A DNA stretch of 64,000 bases from Methanomassiliicoccaceae archaeon (GCA_016284295.1 JAEEOP010000006.1:62001-126000), one strand, 5' to 3'. Numbered from the stretch's first letter, positions 1-9,995 are shown. The notes: generated from the sequence alone by a model not told the origin. Program-made: numbers and translations.

Positions 1-3000
1 TGCCTGGAGTTCGACCTCGATCTCGGTGATTCCGTACTGCAGATATCCGTACTCGAACTTCTCGTAGTATTTGTTGAACTCTGCGATCATGTCCTCGATC
101 TGTGCGTCGGTGTACCTGTCCATGGATCCCCTGAGGGTCATCAGGACGTTGTATGCGGACCTGAGGTCCTTGACGCAGTCGGGTGCGTCGTCTCCGAAGG
201 AGGCGATAGCGGTCTCGAGCTCGGGTATTACGATATCGAGGGTCATCTTGAGAGAGTCCCTGTCGATGGCGAACTCTGCCTCGATGATGTCCCTGATCTC
301 CTGGAAGTAGGGAGACATGTCGATTCCCTCGATGGCGGCTCCGTACTGTCCGATCGCTGCGGCGACGGTCTTGACCTCTGCGATGATCTTGTCGATCTGA
401 GCGAGTATGACGGGCCTGACCTCATCGTCGATGTAGGTCTCTGCAAGCTTCTTCAGCTTGTTGAGCTCGTCGATGACGAGCTGGAGCTCGGAACCGATCA
501 TCTTCTCGATCTCCTGTCCGTCGAAGAACTCCGTGATCGCTGCCTTGACGTCGGCGATCGCGAGGGGCTGGATCTTGTCCGAGAATGCCTTGAGCTGTTT
601 GAGCGCGTTCTCGATGATGGGCTGGTACTCCTTGGGGATATCGCTCTTTGCGACATCGTATGCCAGCTTGGCGTTGTCATAGAACGACTTGACGCCTGCC
701 TTGAGCTTGGTGAACTGCTCCTCGGTGGGGAGGGAGGTGTTCATGAAATCCTTGATCTGCGCCTTGAGTTCAGGGATGTAGGTGAAGTAGTTGTCGGGGT
801 TGGCTGCGACATCGGCGACATATCCGGCGATGGCATCGATTCCGGCAAGGGTCTTCTTGCACTGGTCGGCAACGTACTGTGCGAGGGTCTGCTTCTCCTT
901 GTCGATCTGCTCGGAGAACTTCTCCACAGCTGCGGAGAGGTCGTTGACTGCCTTAGCAGCGGCGGCCTGCACGTTCTTGCATGCGGTCTCTGCGTTGTCC
1001 ACGAGCTTCAGGAGGTAGGCTTTCAGGTCGAAGTTCTCGATGTAGTCCGCGAGGGCGAGCATCGAGGCATCGGTGTCGGACTCTACTCCGCCCATGATCG
1101 CGATGAGCTCGGGATCGGACAGAGGCATGTCCTTTGCGAGGGTTTTGAGCTCCATGGCGGCGTTCTCGTCTCCTGCGAAATAGGAGTCGACGATGGCCTG
1201 GAGCTTGTCGATGAATGCCTGGACATCGATCTCGTCGAAGTCGTCGCCCATTGCTGCGAGGGTGTCGGCGAGGGTATCGAGGGTGTCGAGGACAGGCTGG
1301 ACGGATTCGGTGATGTACGCCCTGAACTCTGCGGAGTCGACGTACGCCTTGGCCTGCTCTCCGAGGGCCCTGACCTGCTCTGCGACGGCCTTGATCTCCT
1401 TGGCGAGCTCATCCTCGATCGCAGTGCTTTCGAGGTATGCGATGATGTCGGCCTTGATCTTGGTGATGTCGACCTTGTTGAAGGAATCCACGATCGCCTT
1501 GAGGTCGGCGACAGCCTTGGCGGCCGCCTCCTTGTACTCCTCAGGGATGACATCCTTGCATGCGTCGTAGGTCTTGAGGACTGTGGCGTAGAGCTGGTTG
1601 ACGAGTATCTTGAGCTGGCTGACCTGCTTTTCGGTGGGGAAGTCGTTCTGGACGATCTTCTTGATCTGGGCCTTGAGCTCTGCGATGTGGTAGAACTTGT
1701 CCATGTCCTGGGCGGTGGATGTGATGAAGTCGGCAAGAGCGCCGGGCAGCTGGGCCACGCTCATGCACTGGGCGATGATGTTGTCGACGTATCCGAGAGC
1801 GACCTGGTCGACCGCTGCGGATGCCTTGTCCAGTGCGGACACTACGGAGACGATTCCTGCTTCGATAGCCTTCTGGAGGATGTCGATGGATGCGTCGAGG
1901 ATCTGCTTGACATCGAAGAGATCGGGCTCGCTGGCGATGTAGTCGTTGAGCTTGTTCTCGGCTGCCGTAAGGTCAGCAATGATCTCGTCGAGCTCTGTTC
2001 CCTCGTAGTGCAGCTCGGTCTTCAAGTAATCGTTGAGGATCTGGAGCGAGTTGGCGGATACCTTGAGAACCCAGCTGCAGTCCTCGAGGACTGCCATCTC
2101 CAGGTCCTGGAGGGCGGATGCGAGCTTCATCTCGGATTCGGGTGCTCCCTCTCCGAGGATCTCCTTGATGATTGTCTTGATGACATCGAGTGCGTACTCG
2201 ACCTGCTCGTTCATGTACGGGCGGTAGTCCTGGTAGATCGCGTCGATCTCGTCCATGATGGGCTTGATCAGGGCCTTCGCGTCGTCGGCGTCCATGTCGT
2301 TGAGCTTCTTCTGGATGTTCTGGAGCTCTGCGATGATCTCTGCGATCTCCTGGTCGACCTTGATGGAGTTGAGTGTGTCGAGGATGGAGTTGAGGACTGC
2401 CTGGTAAGCATCGTCGACATACTCGCCGGATGCGATACCCTTCATGACGTCGTCCCAGTTCTCGTAGAGCTTCTGTGCGAACTGCTCGATGACTGCGGAT
2501 TCGTCGAGCATGTTCCTCTTGGACTCAAGGAGAGCCGCGAGGATCTTTCCGTAGAGCTGTAAGGAGTACTTCTCGTCCTCCAGGAACTGGATGGCGTTCT
2601 CGATCTCCCTCTTCTCTGTGGGGGACAATCCCTCATCCTCGAGCATCTTCTCGAGAGCGGTGATGACCTGCGCCTTGAAATCGAGGAAGTATTCGTATGC
2701 GTCGTCGACGTTTCCCTTGACGTCAAGGTATGCGTCTCCGATCGCGGCGTTGACGATGGTATCCCAGTTCTCGTCGAGGTATCCGAGCATCTCGCGGAGC
2801 TTGTCGGTGACGACCTTGATGGACACCTCCTTGTACTCCTGGAGGGTGTCGTCGATGGTCTTGGCGGAATCCGGGTCCATGAATGCGGGGTATCCTGCGG
2901 GCTTCTCCATCACCTTGTTCGCGGCGATGAACTCGTAGAGGTAGCCTGCGATGAGCGCGTGGTCGGCCTCGCTGGGGTGAGCGAGGACACCGTTGGCGGA

Positions 3001-4425
3001 GATGTATCCGATGTAGAGGTTCATCAGGGCCATCTCGCCTCCGGTGAACTTGATGGTCTTTCCGGGGGAGACGATCGTGCAGTCTCCAGTCCTCTCGTCG
3101 ACTGCGATGCTGCAGTCTCCGACGGTGAAGACTCCGATGGCCTCCTTGATCTTGGGACCGAGGACGTTCATGATGTCTCCGATGTCGGAGATAGAGGACA
3201 GGTCGATGTTGTTGCTCTGGACGACGTATTGGATGAACTCGGAGAACTTGAAGCTGATTCCGTCGATGAGGTCGTACATCACATAGCCGTTGGCGGGGAT
3301 GATGCTGCTGGTACCTGCCCTGAGCGCGGTGGGATCTGCGTTCTGGAGAAGAGCGTAGGCAACCATGTTCTTGACCTCGTTGGGTGCATTGGCCCCATCG
3401 TCGACGATGTAGGCTGCATACGATGCCGGGTTGTCGACATTGACGTGGTACGTCATCATGGAGTAGGGCGAGATGTACTGGGCGTACAGGTTGCAGTACT
3501 CCTGAACGACTCCGTAGAGCTGTCCGAGTGGAACGGTCACTCCGTTGCAGACAATGTTGATGTTACTGAAGTAGTTGGTGGAATCGAGCACGATGACCTT
3601 CGCTTTGGGGTTCGCGGAGAGGATGTACTTCATGTTGTTGTCGAAGCTGGAATCGTAGATGGTGATCGCATACGCGGTCGCACTGATAATTCCGGACAGG
3701 GCATCAAGGACCTTTTCGGTCTGCGCGGGGCTGATTCCTGCCTTCTGCACGAGCTTGACGATGTGTCCGGAGATGAACTCCCTGGCGTCGTCCATCATCT
3801 GCATGAGCTCGGCGTCGTAGAACAGGTCGAACTGCTCCTCAGGGATCTCTCCATTGATGATTCCCTCGATCATCTCCATGTAGGTGTAGGTGAAGTCCGA
3901 GTTGAACTGGTATGTGATGATGTCCGCCTGCTTGATGGAGTCCTGGTAGTACTCGCGGAGTCCGGACAGCGACTTCTCGTATCCGGGGACGTTGAAGTTC
4001 TTCAGCGCACCGGTGTTGCCGTAAAGTCCGACAAGGGATACGGGGATGACTTCGTTGACGGTGACGGAATCACCATCGAATCCATCCTCGAGCATATACC
4101 TCAGGTCGAGGCTGCGGGTGCCACTGACCGCAAGCTGGCGGTAATCGACATCGTATCCCTGCGACTCGAAGAGCTTTGCAAGGAGCGAGGGGTAGTTGTT
4201 TTCGAGTTTGACCTCGAAACCATAGTAATCATAAGCGTTCTCGGGATAATACTCTGTCACCCCGTAGCCGTTGACCGCCGAATCTCCGAGAGCGACGTAG
4301 TTCAGAGTCCCTTTGGACTCGTCCGCCGCGTCCCCGTTGGGGGCAGCCAACAGCGTGGCGTTCGCTGCAAGCATTACGAATACAGCGAATACTGCCATTG
4401 ACTTGATCAATGTTGTCTTTCTCAT
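1..4425 (-). CDS. Giant secreted SGNH/GDSL-hydrolase-like protein with long C-terminal helical tandem-repeat region (partial, runs off left edge; >=1475 codons)
   Basis: ATG complementary to 4423-4425. The frame (plus-strand triplets 1-3, 4-6, ...) has no stop down to base 1. N-terminus MRKTTLIKSMAVFAVFVMLAANATLLAAP is a signal peptide. YVALGDSAVNGYG matches GDSL block I; FNSDF is block III-like; HPSEADHALIAGYLYEF is block V-like (catalytic His). The remainder is Ala/Lys/Asp/Glu-rich helical sequence. Confidence 0.85.
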   Translation of the reverse strand, partial: MRKTTLIKSMAVFAVFVMLAANATLLAAPNGDAADESKGTLNYVALGDSAVNGYGVTEYYPENAYDYYGFEVKLENNYPSLLAKLFESQGYDVDYRQLAVSGTRSLDLRYMLEDGFDGDSVTVNEVIPVSLVGLYGNTGALKNFNVPGYEKSLSGLREYYQDSIKQADIITYQFNSDFTYTYMEMIEGIINGEIPEEQFDLFYDAELMQMMDDAREFISGHIVKLVQKAGISPAQTEKVLDALSGIISATAYAITIYDSSFDNNMKYILSANPKAKVIVLDSTNYFSNINIVCNGVTVPLGQLYGVVQEYCNLYAQYISPYSMMTYHVNVDNPASYAAYIVDDGANAPNEVKNMVAYALLQNADPTALRAGTSSIIPANGYVMYDLIDGISFKFSEFIQYVVQSNNIDLSSISDIGDIMNVLGPKIKEAIGVFTVGDCSIAVDERTGDCTIVSPGKTIKFTGGEMALMNLYIGYISANGVLAHPSEADHALIAGYLYEFIAANKVMEKPAGYPAFMDPDSAKTIDDTLQEYKEVSIKVVTDKLREMLGYLDENWDTIVNAAIGDAYLDVKGNVDDAYEYFLDFKAQVITALEKMLEDEGLSPTEKREIENAIQFLEDEKYSLQLYGKILAALLESKRNMLDESAVIEQFAQKLYENWDDVMKGIASGEYVDDAYQAVLNSILDTLNSIKVDQEIAEIIAELQNIQKKLNDMDADDAKALIKPIMDEIDAIYQDYRPYMNEQVEYALDVIKTIIKEILGEGAPESEMKLASALQDLEMAVLEDCSWVLKVSANSLQILNDYLKTELHYEGTELDEIIADLTAAENKLNDYIASEPDLFDVKQILDASIDILQKAIEAGIVSVVSALDKASAAVDQVALGYVDNIIAQCMSVAQLPGALADFITSTAQDMDKFYHIAELKAQIKKIVQNDFPTEKQVSQLKILVNQLYATVLKTYDACKDVIPEEYKEAAAKAVADLKAIVDSFNKVDITKIKADIIAYLESTAIEDELAKEIKAVAEQVRALGEQAKAYVDSAEFRAYITESVQPVLDTLDTLADTLAAMGDDFDEIDVQAFIDKLQAIVDSYFAGDENAAMELKTLAKDMPLSDPELIAIMGGVESDTDASMLALADYIENFDLKAYLLKLVDNAETACKNVQAAAAKAVNDLSAAVEKFSEQIDKEKQTLAQYVADQCKKTLAGIDAIAGYVADVAANPDNYFTYIPELKAQIKDFMNTSLPTEEQFTKLKAGVKSFYDNAKLAYDVAKSDIPKEYQPIIENALKQLKAFSDKIQPLAIADVKAAITEFFDGQEIEKMIGSELQLVIDELNKLKKLAETYIDDEVRPVILAQIDKIIAEVKTVAAAIGQYGAAIEGIDMSPYFQEIRDIIEAEFAIDRDSLKMTLDIVIPELETAIASFGDDAPDCVKDLRSAYNVLMTLRGSMDRYTDAQIEDMIAEFNKYYEKFEYGYLQYGITEIEVELQA

Positions 4426-4611
4426 AAGCACACACTCTTTCGGCAAACCAGCGGTCGGTTTATCGACCGATAGTCCGGGTGAAAGCCCAGTTACTGCTAT
4501 AACCTCCTTTATGTTATAATAAGATAAAAAGTGAACTATGAGCAAGTCATAATGCCTGCGTGCTATATGAAATAGCAACCTCATGTCGTCAAAGGTCGAG
4601 TAGCACCGATT

Positions 4612-5262
4612 TCAGCTAATTTTGTTCTCGGGATCCGGGAACAGCCTCTTGATGACCCTGGTCGTGTACCTCACGACGATACCCACGGTCAATGCGGCGA
4701 AGATCGTTCCCTCCCTCACGCCCTGGAGCCCTCCAAACGAAATGAGGGAGATGACGGCCGCTATAGAGATGTTGGTGACATCGAAAATTATCTTCATCCT
4801 GCTGAATGGGACCTTGGTCTTTATCGACAGTGCCAGCACTGCCCCTTCGCCTGGTACCATGGTGGTCCTCGAGTTGACCACCAGGGCCACTCCGGCCCCC
4901 AGGATGACAACGCTCAGCACGGCGTAGATCCAGCATTCGACGTACGATTGGGGGGACCATCCGCTCACCAGATCGACTGTGATCTTGGTGAAGAAGCTGA
5001 ACACAATGGATACGGGAAGCTGGAGCAGGGACACGTAGCTGAAGTCCTTGCGGAGCACCAGATACTGCAGGACGATCAACCCGATGTTGAGGGCGAACGT
5101 GGTCAGATAGAGCTCCACGCCGGTGGTCAGACTGAGGACGAAGGGTATGGAGGAGATTGGTGTCGTACCGATATCCGCCTTCGTGGACAATGCGATACCG
5201 AAGGTCATGACGAACAATCCGATGACGAACATCGCGATACGTTTGACATGGTCCCGGTTCAT
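4612..5262 (-). CDS. YczE/YitT-like integral membrane protein
   Basis: MNRDHVKRIAMFVIGLFVMTFGIALSTKADIGTTPISSIPFVLS..., multi-TM. Start placed at 5262 because the longer ORF start (5508) reads through a tRNA gene. Confidence 0.75.
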   Translation of the reverse strand: MNRDHVKRIAMFVIGLFVMTFGIALSTKADIGTTPISSIPFVLSLTTGVELYLTTFALNIGLIVLQYLVLRKDFSYVSLLQLPVSIVFSFFTKITVDLVSGWSPQSYVECWIYAVLSVVILGAGVALVVNSRTTMVPGEGAVLALSIKTKVPFSRMKIIFDVTNISIAAVISLISFGGLQGVREGTIFAALTVGIVVRYTTRVIKRLFPDPENKIS

Positions 5263-5398
5263 AGCCTGTGCAAAGGTATGGCGTATTAATAGCTGAGTCT
5301 GCGACAATCGTATGGATGACGGTGCGTAAGATTCGTTATTGCGATACGTGACGATCGAACGAACGGACCAAAAAAACACTGAAGCAGTGAAGAATTGG

Positions 5399-5483
5399 TG
5401 CAAGGGAAGGGATTTGAACCCTCGAACTCCTACGAGAATAGGCCCTGAACCTATCTCCTTTGGCCAGGCTCGGATACCCTTGC
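5399..5483 (-). tRNA. tRNA-Leu (anticodon CAG), CCA encoded at 5396-5398
   Basis: GCAAGGG/CCCTTGC acceptor stem; anticodon stem ATAGG/CCTAT with loop TTCAGGG; long variable arm; T-arm GAGGGTTCAAATCCCTT. Confidence 0.95.
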
Positions 5484-5592
5484 ACGTCAGGCCAATTGCC
5501 TTGAACACATCATCGTATAAAAAACTGAGAGGAAGATATGCCGCCCCGGGCTAGTGGGCGGCTTTTAGGTCGATTTATGGTGAACGCGGATT

Positions 5593-5811
5593 TCAGGCTT
5601 TCATGATCTTCATCCATCCACCGGATTCGTAGATGGCGAGCTTCCTCTCCTTGAGGATCTTCTCGAACTCGGCCCACTCGATTACGTCGAGCCTGTTGTT
5701 CTTTCCTTTTGTGAACTGAATTCCGGATGTTCCCTTGACTTTTCCGGGCTTGAGTCCCTTGTTCTTTGCGATCACTTTTGCTTTATCCAGGTCAATGCGT
5801 TCCATTACCAT
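5593..5811 (-). CDS. Small hypothetical protein (72 aa)
   Basis: MVMERIDLDKAKVIAKNKGLKPGKVKGTSGIQFTKGKNNRLDVIEWAEFEKILKERKLAIYESGGWMKIMKA; compact ORF in an otherwise empty interval. Confidence 0.6.
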   Translation of the reverse strand: MVMERIDLDKAKVIAKNKGLKPGKVKGTSGIQFTKGKNNRLDVIEWAEFEKILKERKLAIYESGGWMKIMKA

Positions 5812-6011
5812 ATAGAATGCCCCCGAAATTAGTATTCTTATAGTTACTATTTATACCTTGTTCAGTTTTCCGACCATCTGGCTAGTACAATCTATCCATT
5901 TTTTCATCCAAATACAGGAAAATTGAGCCATTAACACCGTTATTGAATTATCCCAGGATGTGCCAACATACCTCAAAAACCAGTTGGATGCAACATCCGA
6001 TTTAAGGCACT

Positions 6012-7697
6012 TCATTCATTGACGATTCTACCCTCGTCGATCCTTATGACGGTGTCCGCCTGATCGATGAGGGCGAGGTTGTGACTGATGATGAGGACGG
6101 TACGCCCGTCCACCCTGTCCTTGAGCCTGTCGAAGATGGTCTGCCCGGTGATGGGATCGAGACCTGCGACCGCCTCATCGAGAATCAGAATCTTGGGGTC
6201 GCTCAAGATCGCACGGGATATGGCGAGCATCCTCCTCTGGGCCAGGGGCAGACGATTCATCTCGTTTCCTATGCGGGTCTCGTAGCCGTCTGTGAGCCTT
6301 CCGACGTAATCGTCCAGTCCGGTCAGCCTGCAAACGTCCAGGAACGTCTCCTCGGATACGCCTTCCATGTTGTACAGCACGTTCTCCCTGATGGTACCCT
6401 CGAAGGTCCAGGGGTTCTGGAGGACGGCGACCAGCCTGTGGCTGAGGTCCTTCCTCGGGATTGTCCTGATCTCCCTGCCGTCTATCTCTATGGATCCGGT
6501 GTAGTCGGAATAGAATCCCATCATCAGGTTCGCAAGGGTCGTCTTCCCGGAGGCGGTAGGACCGACCAGGGCCGTGATCTTCCCGGGCTCGATGTCGAAA
6601 GACACCGAATGAATGATCTCCCTGCCTTCGACGTACGAGAACGACACGTCCCTGAAGCTCACACGGCCCTCGCCCATCACGAACCCGTCATCCTCGGACG
6701 GGACCTCCTCGTCGGGCTCCTCCAGCACGTCGAGGATCCTCTCGAGGGAGATGATCTCCTCGCGCATACCGTCGAAGACCGTCACGGTCATCAGCAGGGG
6801 GGAGTTGACCAGCCTGACGTAGATCAGGAACGACAGGAACATTCCCACCGGCATGGATCCGCCGTAAATCAGCAGGACGCCTGCTATGACGGTCACCAGG
6901 TACCCTATGTTCGCCATGATGCTGACCACGGGCGCGATCATCCCGGTGCGGGTGTTGGACCTGATGAACGCCTCGGTGAACTCGTCATTGTAGAGGGTGA
7001 ACCTCTTCTTCACGACCTCCTCCATGTTCTCCGCCTTGATGGTCTTGTGAGCGGAGATTATGTCGCTCATCTGCGTGTTCAGTTCGGCGACCGCTGCCTT
7101 CTGCCTCCTGTAATCATCCTCCGAATCGCGGATGAGGTATCTGATGATGAGGACGGTTATCGGCATCAGTATGGCATACAGGATCGCCAGGATGGGGCTG
7201 GTGATGAACATCATGATGAAGATTCCGATGATCATCGTGAAATGCACTATGAATCCGATGTAATCGTTCGATATGAGCTTCGAGACCGCAGGCATGTCCG
7301 CGGTGAAACGCGACGACAGGTCCCCGGGTGGCATCCCGTCGATGTAGCTGATCGGGACCCTGAGGAGCTTATCGTTCATCTCGTTCCTCATCCTCCTAGC
7401 GGTCTGCAGCGACATCTTGCTCATGATGTTCTTGGAATGGCAGGTCATCACATACCAGAGCACCACCAGGAGGATGATGAACGTGCACAGGTCCAGCAGC
7501 ATGGAGAGGTCCAGCGCCTGGACCGTGTCGGGCGACACCAGCCAGTCCAACACCCTTCCGCAGAAGTATGGGACCACGCTGAGTATGACCGTTGCGGCGA
7601 AGGACAGCATGATGCATTTCCTCATGAGGTACTTGTCGTCGCCCACGTAGTCCTCCAGACGCCTCAGGACGATGGTGCTCTGCGAGATCATGCCCAT
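6012..7697 (-). CDS. ABC transporter, fused TMD-NBD half (heterodimer partner with intact Walker A)
   Basis: Six-TM domain; Walker A GPTASGKTT; degenerate signature LPLAQ; Walker B ILILDEA; H-loop ISHN. Confidence 0.9.
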   Translation of the reverse strand: MGMISQSTIVLRRLEDYVGDDKYLMRKCIMLSFAATVILSVVPYFCGRVLDWLVSPDTVQALDLSMLLDLCTFIILLVVLWYVMTCHSKNIMSKMSLQTARRMRNEMNDKLLRVPISYIDGMPPGDLSSRFTADMPAVSKLISNDYIGFIVHFTMIIGIFIMMFITSPILAILYAILMPITVLIIRYLIRDSEDDYRRQKAAVAELNTQMSDIISAHKTIKAENMEEVVKKRFTLYNDEFTEAFIRSNTRTGMIAPVVSIMANIGYLVTVIAGVLLIYGGSMPVGMFLSFLIYVRLVNSPLLMTVTVFDGMREEIISLERILDVLEEPDEEVPSEDDGFVMGEGRVSFRDVSFSYVEGREIIHSVSFDIEPGKITALVGPTASGKTTLANLMMGFYSDYTGSIEIDGREIRTIPRKDLSHRLVAVLQNPWTFEGTIRENVLYNMEGVSEETFLDVCRLTGLDDYVGRLTDGYETRIGNEMNRLPLAQRRMLAISRAILSDPKILILDEAVAGLDPITGQTIFDRLKDRVDGRTVLIISHNLALIDQADTVIRIDEGRIVNE

Positions 7698-9427
7698 GTT
7701 CCGTTCCTCCTCTGTCCGACGCTGCAGATGTCCTTATAGAGCTGGGACCTGGAAAGCAGTTCCTCATGCGTGCCCGAGTCCTGGATCCTGCCCCTGTCCA
7801 TCAGGATGATCCTGTCGGATACCATGCATGTCGAGACGTCGTGCATTATGAATACGACCGCCTTGTCCCTGCAGACGTCCATGATCGTGCTCAGGACCTT
7901 CCCCTTGGTCACCTGGTCGAGGGAGAAGAAGCAGTCGTCGAAGATGTAAAGGTCCGAATCGTGCAGGAGGCAGCGGACCAGGATCATCTGCAGCCTCTGA
8001 CCCCCGGACATGGAGGACGAGTCGCTGGTGATGGCGTGGTCCAGCCCTCCGGGGAGGCCTGAGATGAACTTCCCTATACCGATGCGGTCGCACAGCGCCA
8101 TGATCTCCTCGTCGGAGTGCTCCCCCTTCGGGTCGAGGTTGAAGCGCACCGTCCCCCTCATCACGCTCATGTTGTTCCCGGCGTACGAGACCACAGACCT
8201 TATCCTGGACGGATTCGCTCTGCCGACCTTGAGGCCCGCGATGTGCATCTCGCCCGAATCCGGGGCACTGAATCCCATGGCGATGCTGAACAGTTCGGTT
8301 GCGCCGCTCCCGTTCATGCCGACCATGGTGACCTTCTCCCCCCTGGCGATCGTCAGATCGATGCCGTTCAGGATGTGGTTGCCCCTGGTATCGACCTTGA
8401 CCATGTCCTTGACCTCCACCATTGGGGTGTCGGGGTCCGCGGGCGAATCCATGTAGATGACCGATTTGGATTTCTTGCCTGCGGCGATGATGGAACGTAT
8501 CCTGTCGAAGCAGATGCGGGCCCTCGGCTCCTCCACGCTCAGATAGGGGATGATCGTCAGGGTGGCGATCATCGTGGTCGCGTACTGCATGAATATGATG
8601 ATCTCCTCGGGGATGATCTTGCCGGTGCCGCTCAGCGCGGAATCCAGGAATATGAAGATGACGAAGATCCACATGACGGCGGTGGCGATATGAGGGAGGT
8701 AGTAACTGTTCATCAGCAGCCTGCGGTTGAAACCGCCGAACTCGGTGCTGGCCTCTCCGAATCTCCCTATCTCGTGCTCCATGCCGTTGAAGGCCCTGAT
8801 CGTACGGGCGCCTGTGACCTTCTCCTTCAGGAGGTTGTTGACCCTGTCCTGGGCGGTGATCTGAAGATTGTAGAGATGCTGGATGCGCTTGGACAGCAGC
8901 AATGTGACGATGGTTATGGCCACCATCATTATCAACAGGATGAGCCCGACCGTATCGTTGATGTCGAACGTGAAGTAGAACAGCAGCGCCAGCAGGAACG
9001 GCATCGGGAGGTATGTCCTGAGCAACTCAAGGATGAACTTCTCCACTATGGTCACATCGGTGGTCAGGCTGCTCATCGCCAGGGTGGATGTGTTCCCGAG
9101 CCTGCTCATATCCTGCATTTCCAGGGTGGCCCTCATTATCCTCATCCTGAGCTCGTTGGACACGCCCGAGGCTACCTTGGATGCTAGGAACGAGGTCACG
9201 GCGATGACCGCCAATGATATGAAAGTGAACAGAAGGAGGTATGCGCCCATCGCCAGGATCTCGTTCAGGTCGCCTTCGTTGACGGCGATGTTGATCATCG
9301 GCTTCAGGATGGTGATGGCCTCCACCTGCGCGATGGCGCCCAGGACCTGGATCGCCACTATGAAAGCGAGGGTCCACCTGTACGGATGCAGAAGTCTGTT
9401 TATGCTCCTGTCACGGTCCTTGTCCAT
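7688..9427 (-). CDS. ABC transporter, fused TMD-NBD half (degenerate Walker A)
   Basis: TMD plus NBD; Walker A region GMNGSGATE (no Lys); signature MSGGQ; Walker B LYIFDDC; H-loop IMHD; overlaps the downstream gene by 10 bp. Confidence 0.9.
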   Translation of the reverse strand: MDKDRDRSINRLLHPYRWTLAFIVAIQVLGAIAQVEAITILKPMINIAVNEGDLNEILAMGAYLLLFTFISLAVIAVTSFLASKVASGVSNELRMRIMRATLEMQDMSRLGNTSTLAMSSLTTDVTIVEKFILELLRTYLPMPFLLALLFYFTFDINDTVGLILLIMMVAITIVTLLLSKRIQHLYNLQITAQDRVNNLLKEKVTGARTIRAFNGMEHEIGRFGEASTEFGGFNRRLLMNSYYLPHIATAVMWIFVIFIFLDSALSGTGKIIPEEIIIFMQYATTMIATLTIIPYLSVEEPRARICFDRIRSIIAAGKKSKSVIYMDSPADPDTPMVEVKDMVKVDTRGNHILNGIDLTIARGEKVTMVGMNGSGATELFSIAMGFSAPDSGEMHIAGLKVGRANPSRIRSVVSYAGNNMSVMRGTVRFNLDPKGEHSDEEIMALCDRIGIGKFISGLPGGLDHAITSDSSSMSGGQRLQMILVRCLLHDSDLYIFDDCFFSLDQVTKGKVLSTIMDVCRDKAVVFIMHDVSTCMVSDRIILMDRGRIQDSGTHEELLSRSQLYKDICSVGQRRNGTWA

Positions 9428-9507
9428 GTACCTCGATTCGCTCCCTATAAATAAAACATAAAGTCCTAAGCGTTTGGTTTATATGCGACATCTTCTAACG
9501 GATTCCC

Positions 9508-9921
9508 ATGAAGGATGAACGCCCGTTCCTCGCGAACTACCTGCTGGCTCTGATGGCAGTCATGAGTCTGCACATGTTCATCAATTCCGTCTCGGCACTG
9601 CTGTACCCGGACGTCTTCTCCTCCTCCACCACGCAGAGTGACGTCTACCTGATGATTTTCACAGGGGTGTCCGTATGGGAGATGATCCTCACCGTGTTCC
9701 TCTTCATGGGGTCCGGGATCGCCTACAAGTTCACCGTCCTGACGCTGATCGTCATGGTCACCCTCACCACCACGAACATGGTGGCCGGAGGCATACTGGC
9801 ATATGACATCTGGATGCAGTCGGTGCTCGGAGCGGTATGCCTCGTGTTCTCACAGTTGCCGACGGTCAAGGGATACTACGACAACTGGTCCTTCGGAAGG
9901 CTCATGACATCCGAGGCCTGA
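9508..9921 (+). CDS. Hypothetical membrane protein
   Basis: 137 aa, about four predicted TM segments. Confidence 0.6.
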   Translation: MKDERPFLANYLLALMAVMSLHMFINSVSALLYPDVFSSSTTQSDVYLMIFTGVSVWEMILTVFLFMGSGIAYKFTVLTLIVMVTLTTTNMVAGGILAYDIWMQSVLGAVCLVFSQLPTVKGYYDNWSFGRLMTSEA

Positions 9922-9995
9922 ACATCCTTCACAGAAGTTCTGGGTATGCGCTTCCCACCTAACCGTTATAAAACCATCACCGCATATCCGGCGGT

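Noticed and set aside
2959-4401. Long plus-strand ORF of 480 aa (and 1687-2562)
   Set aside because: It is the exact codon-antisense of the giant minus-strand SGNH protein; the antisense frame stays open because of the codon bias. No recognisable domain.
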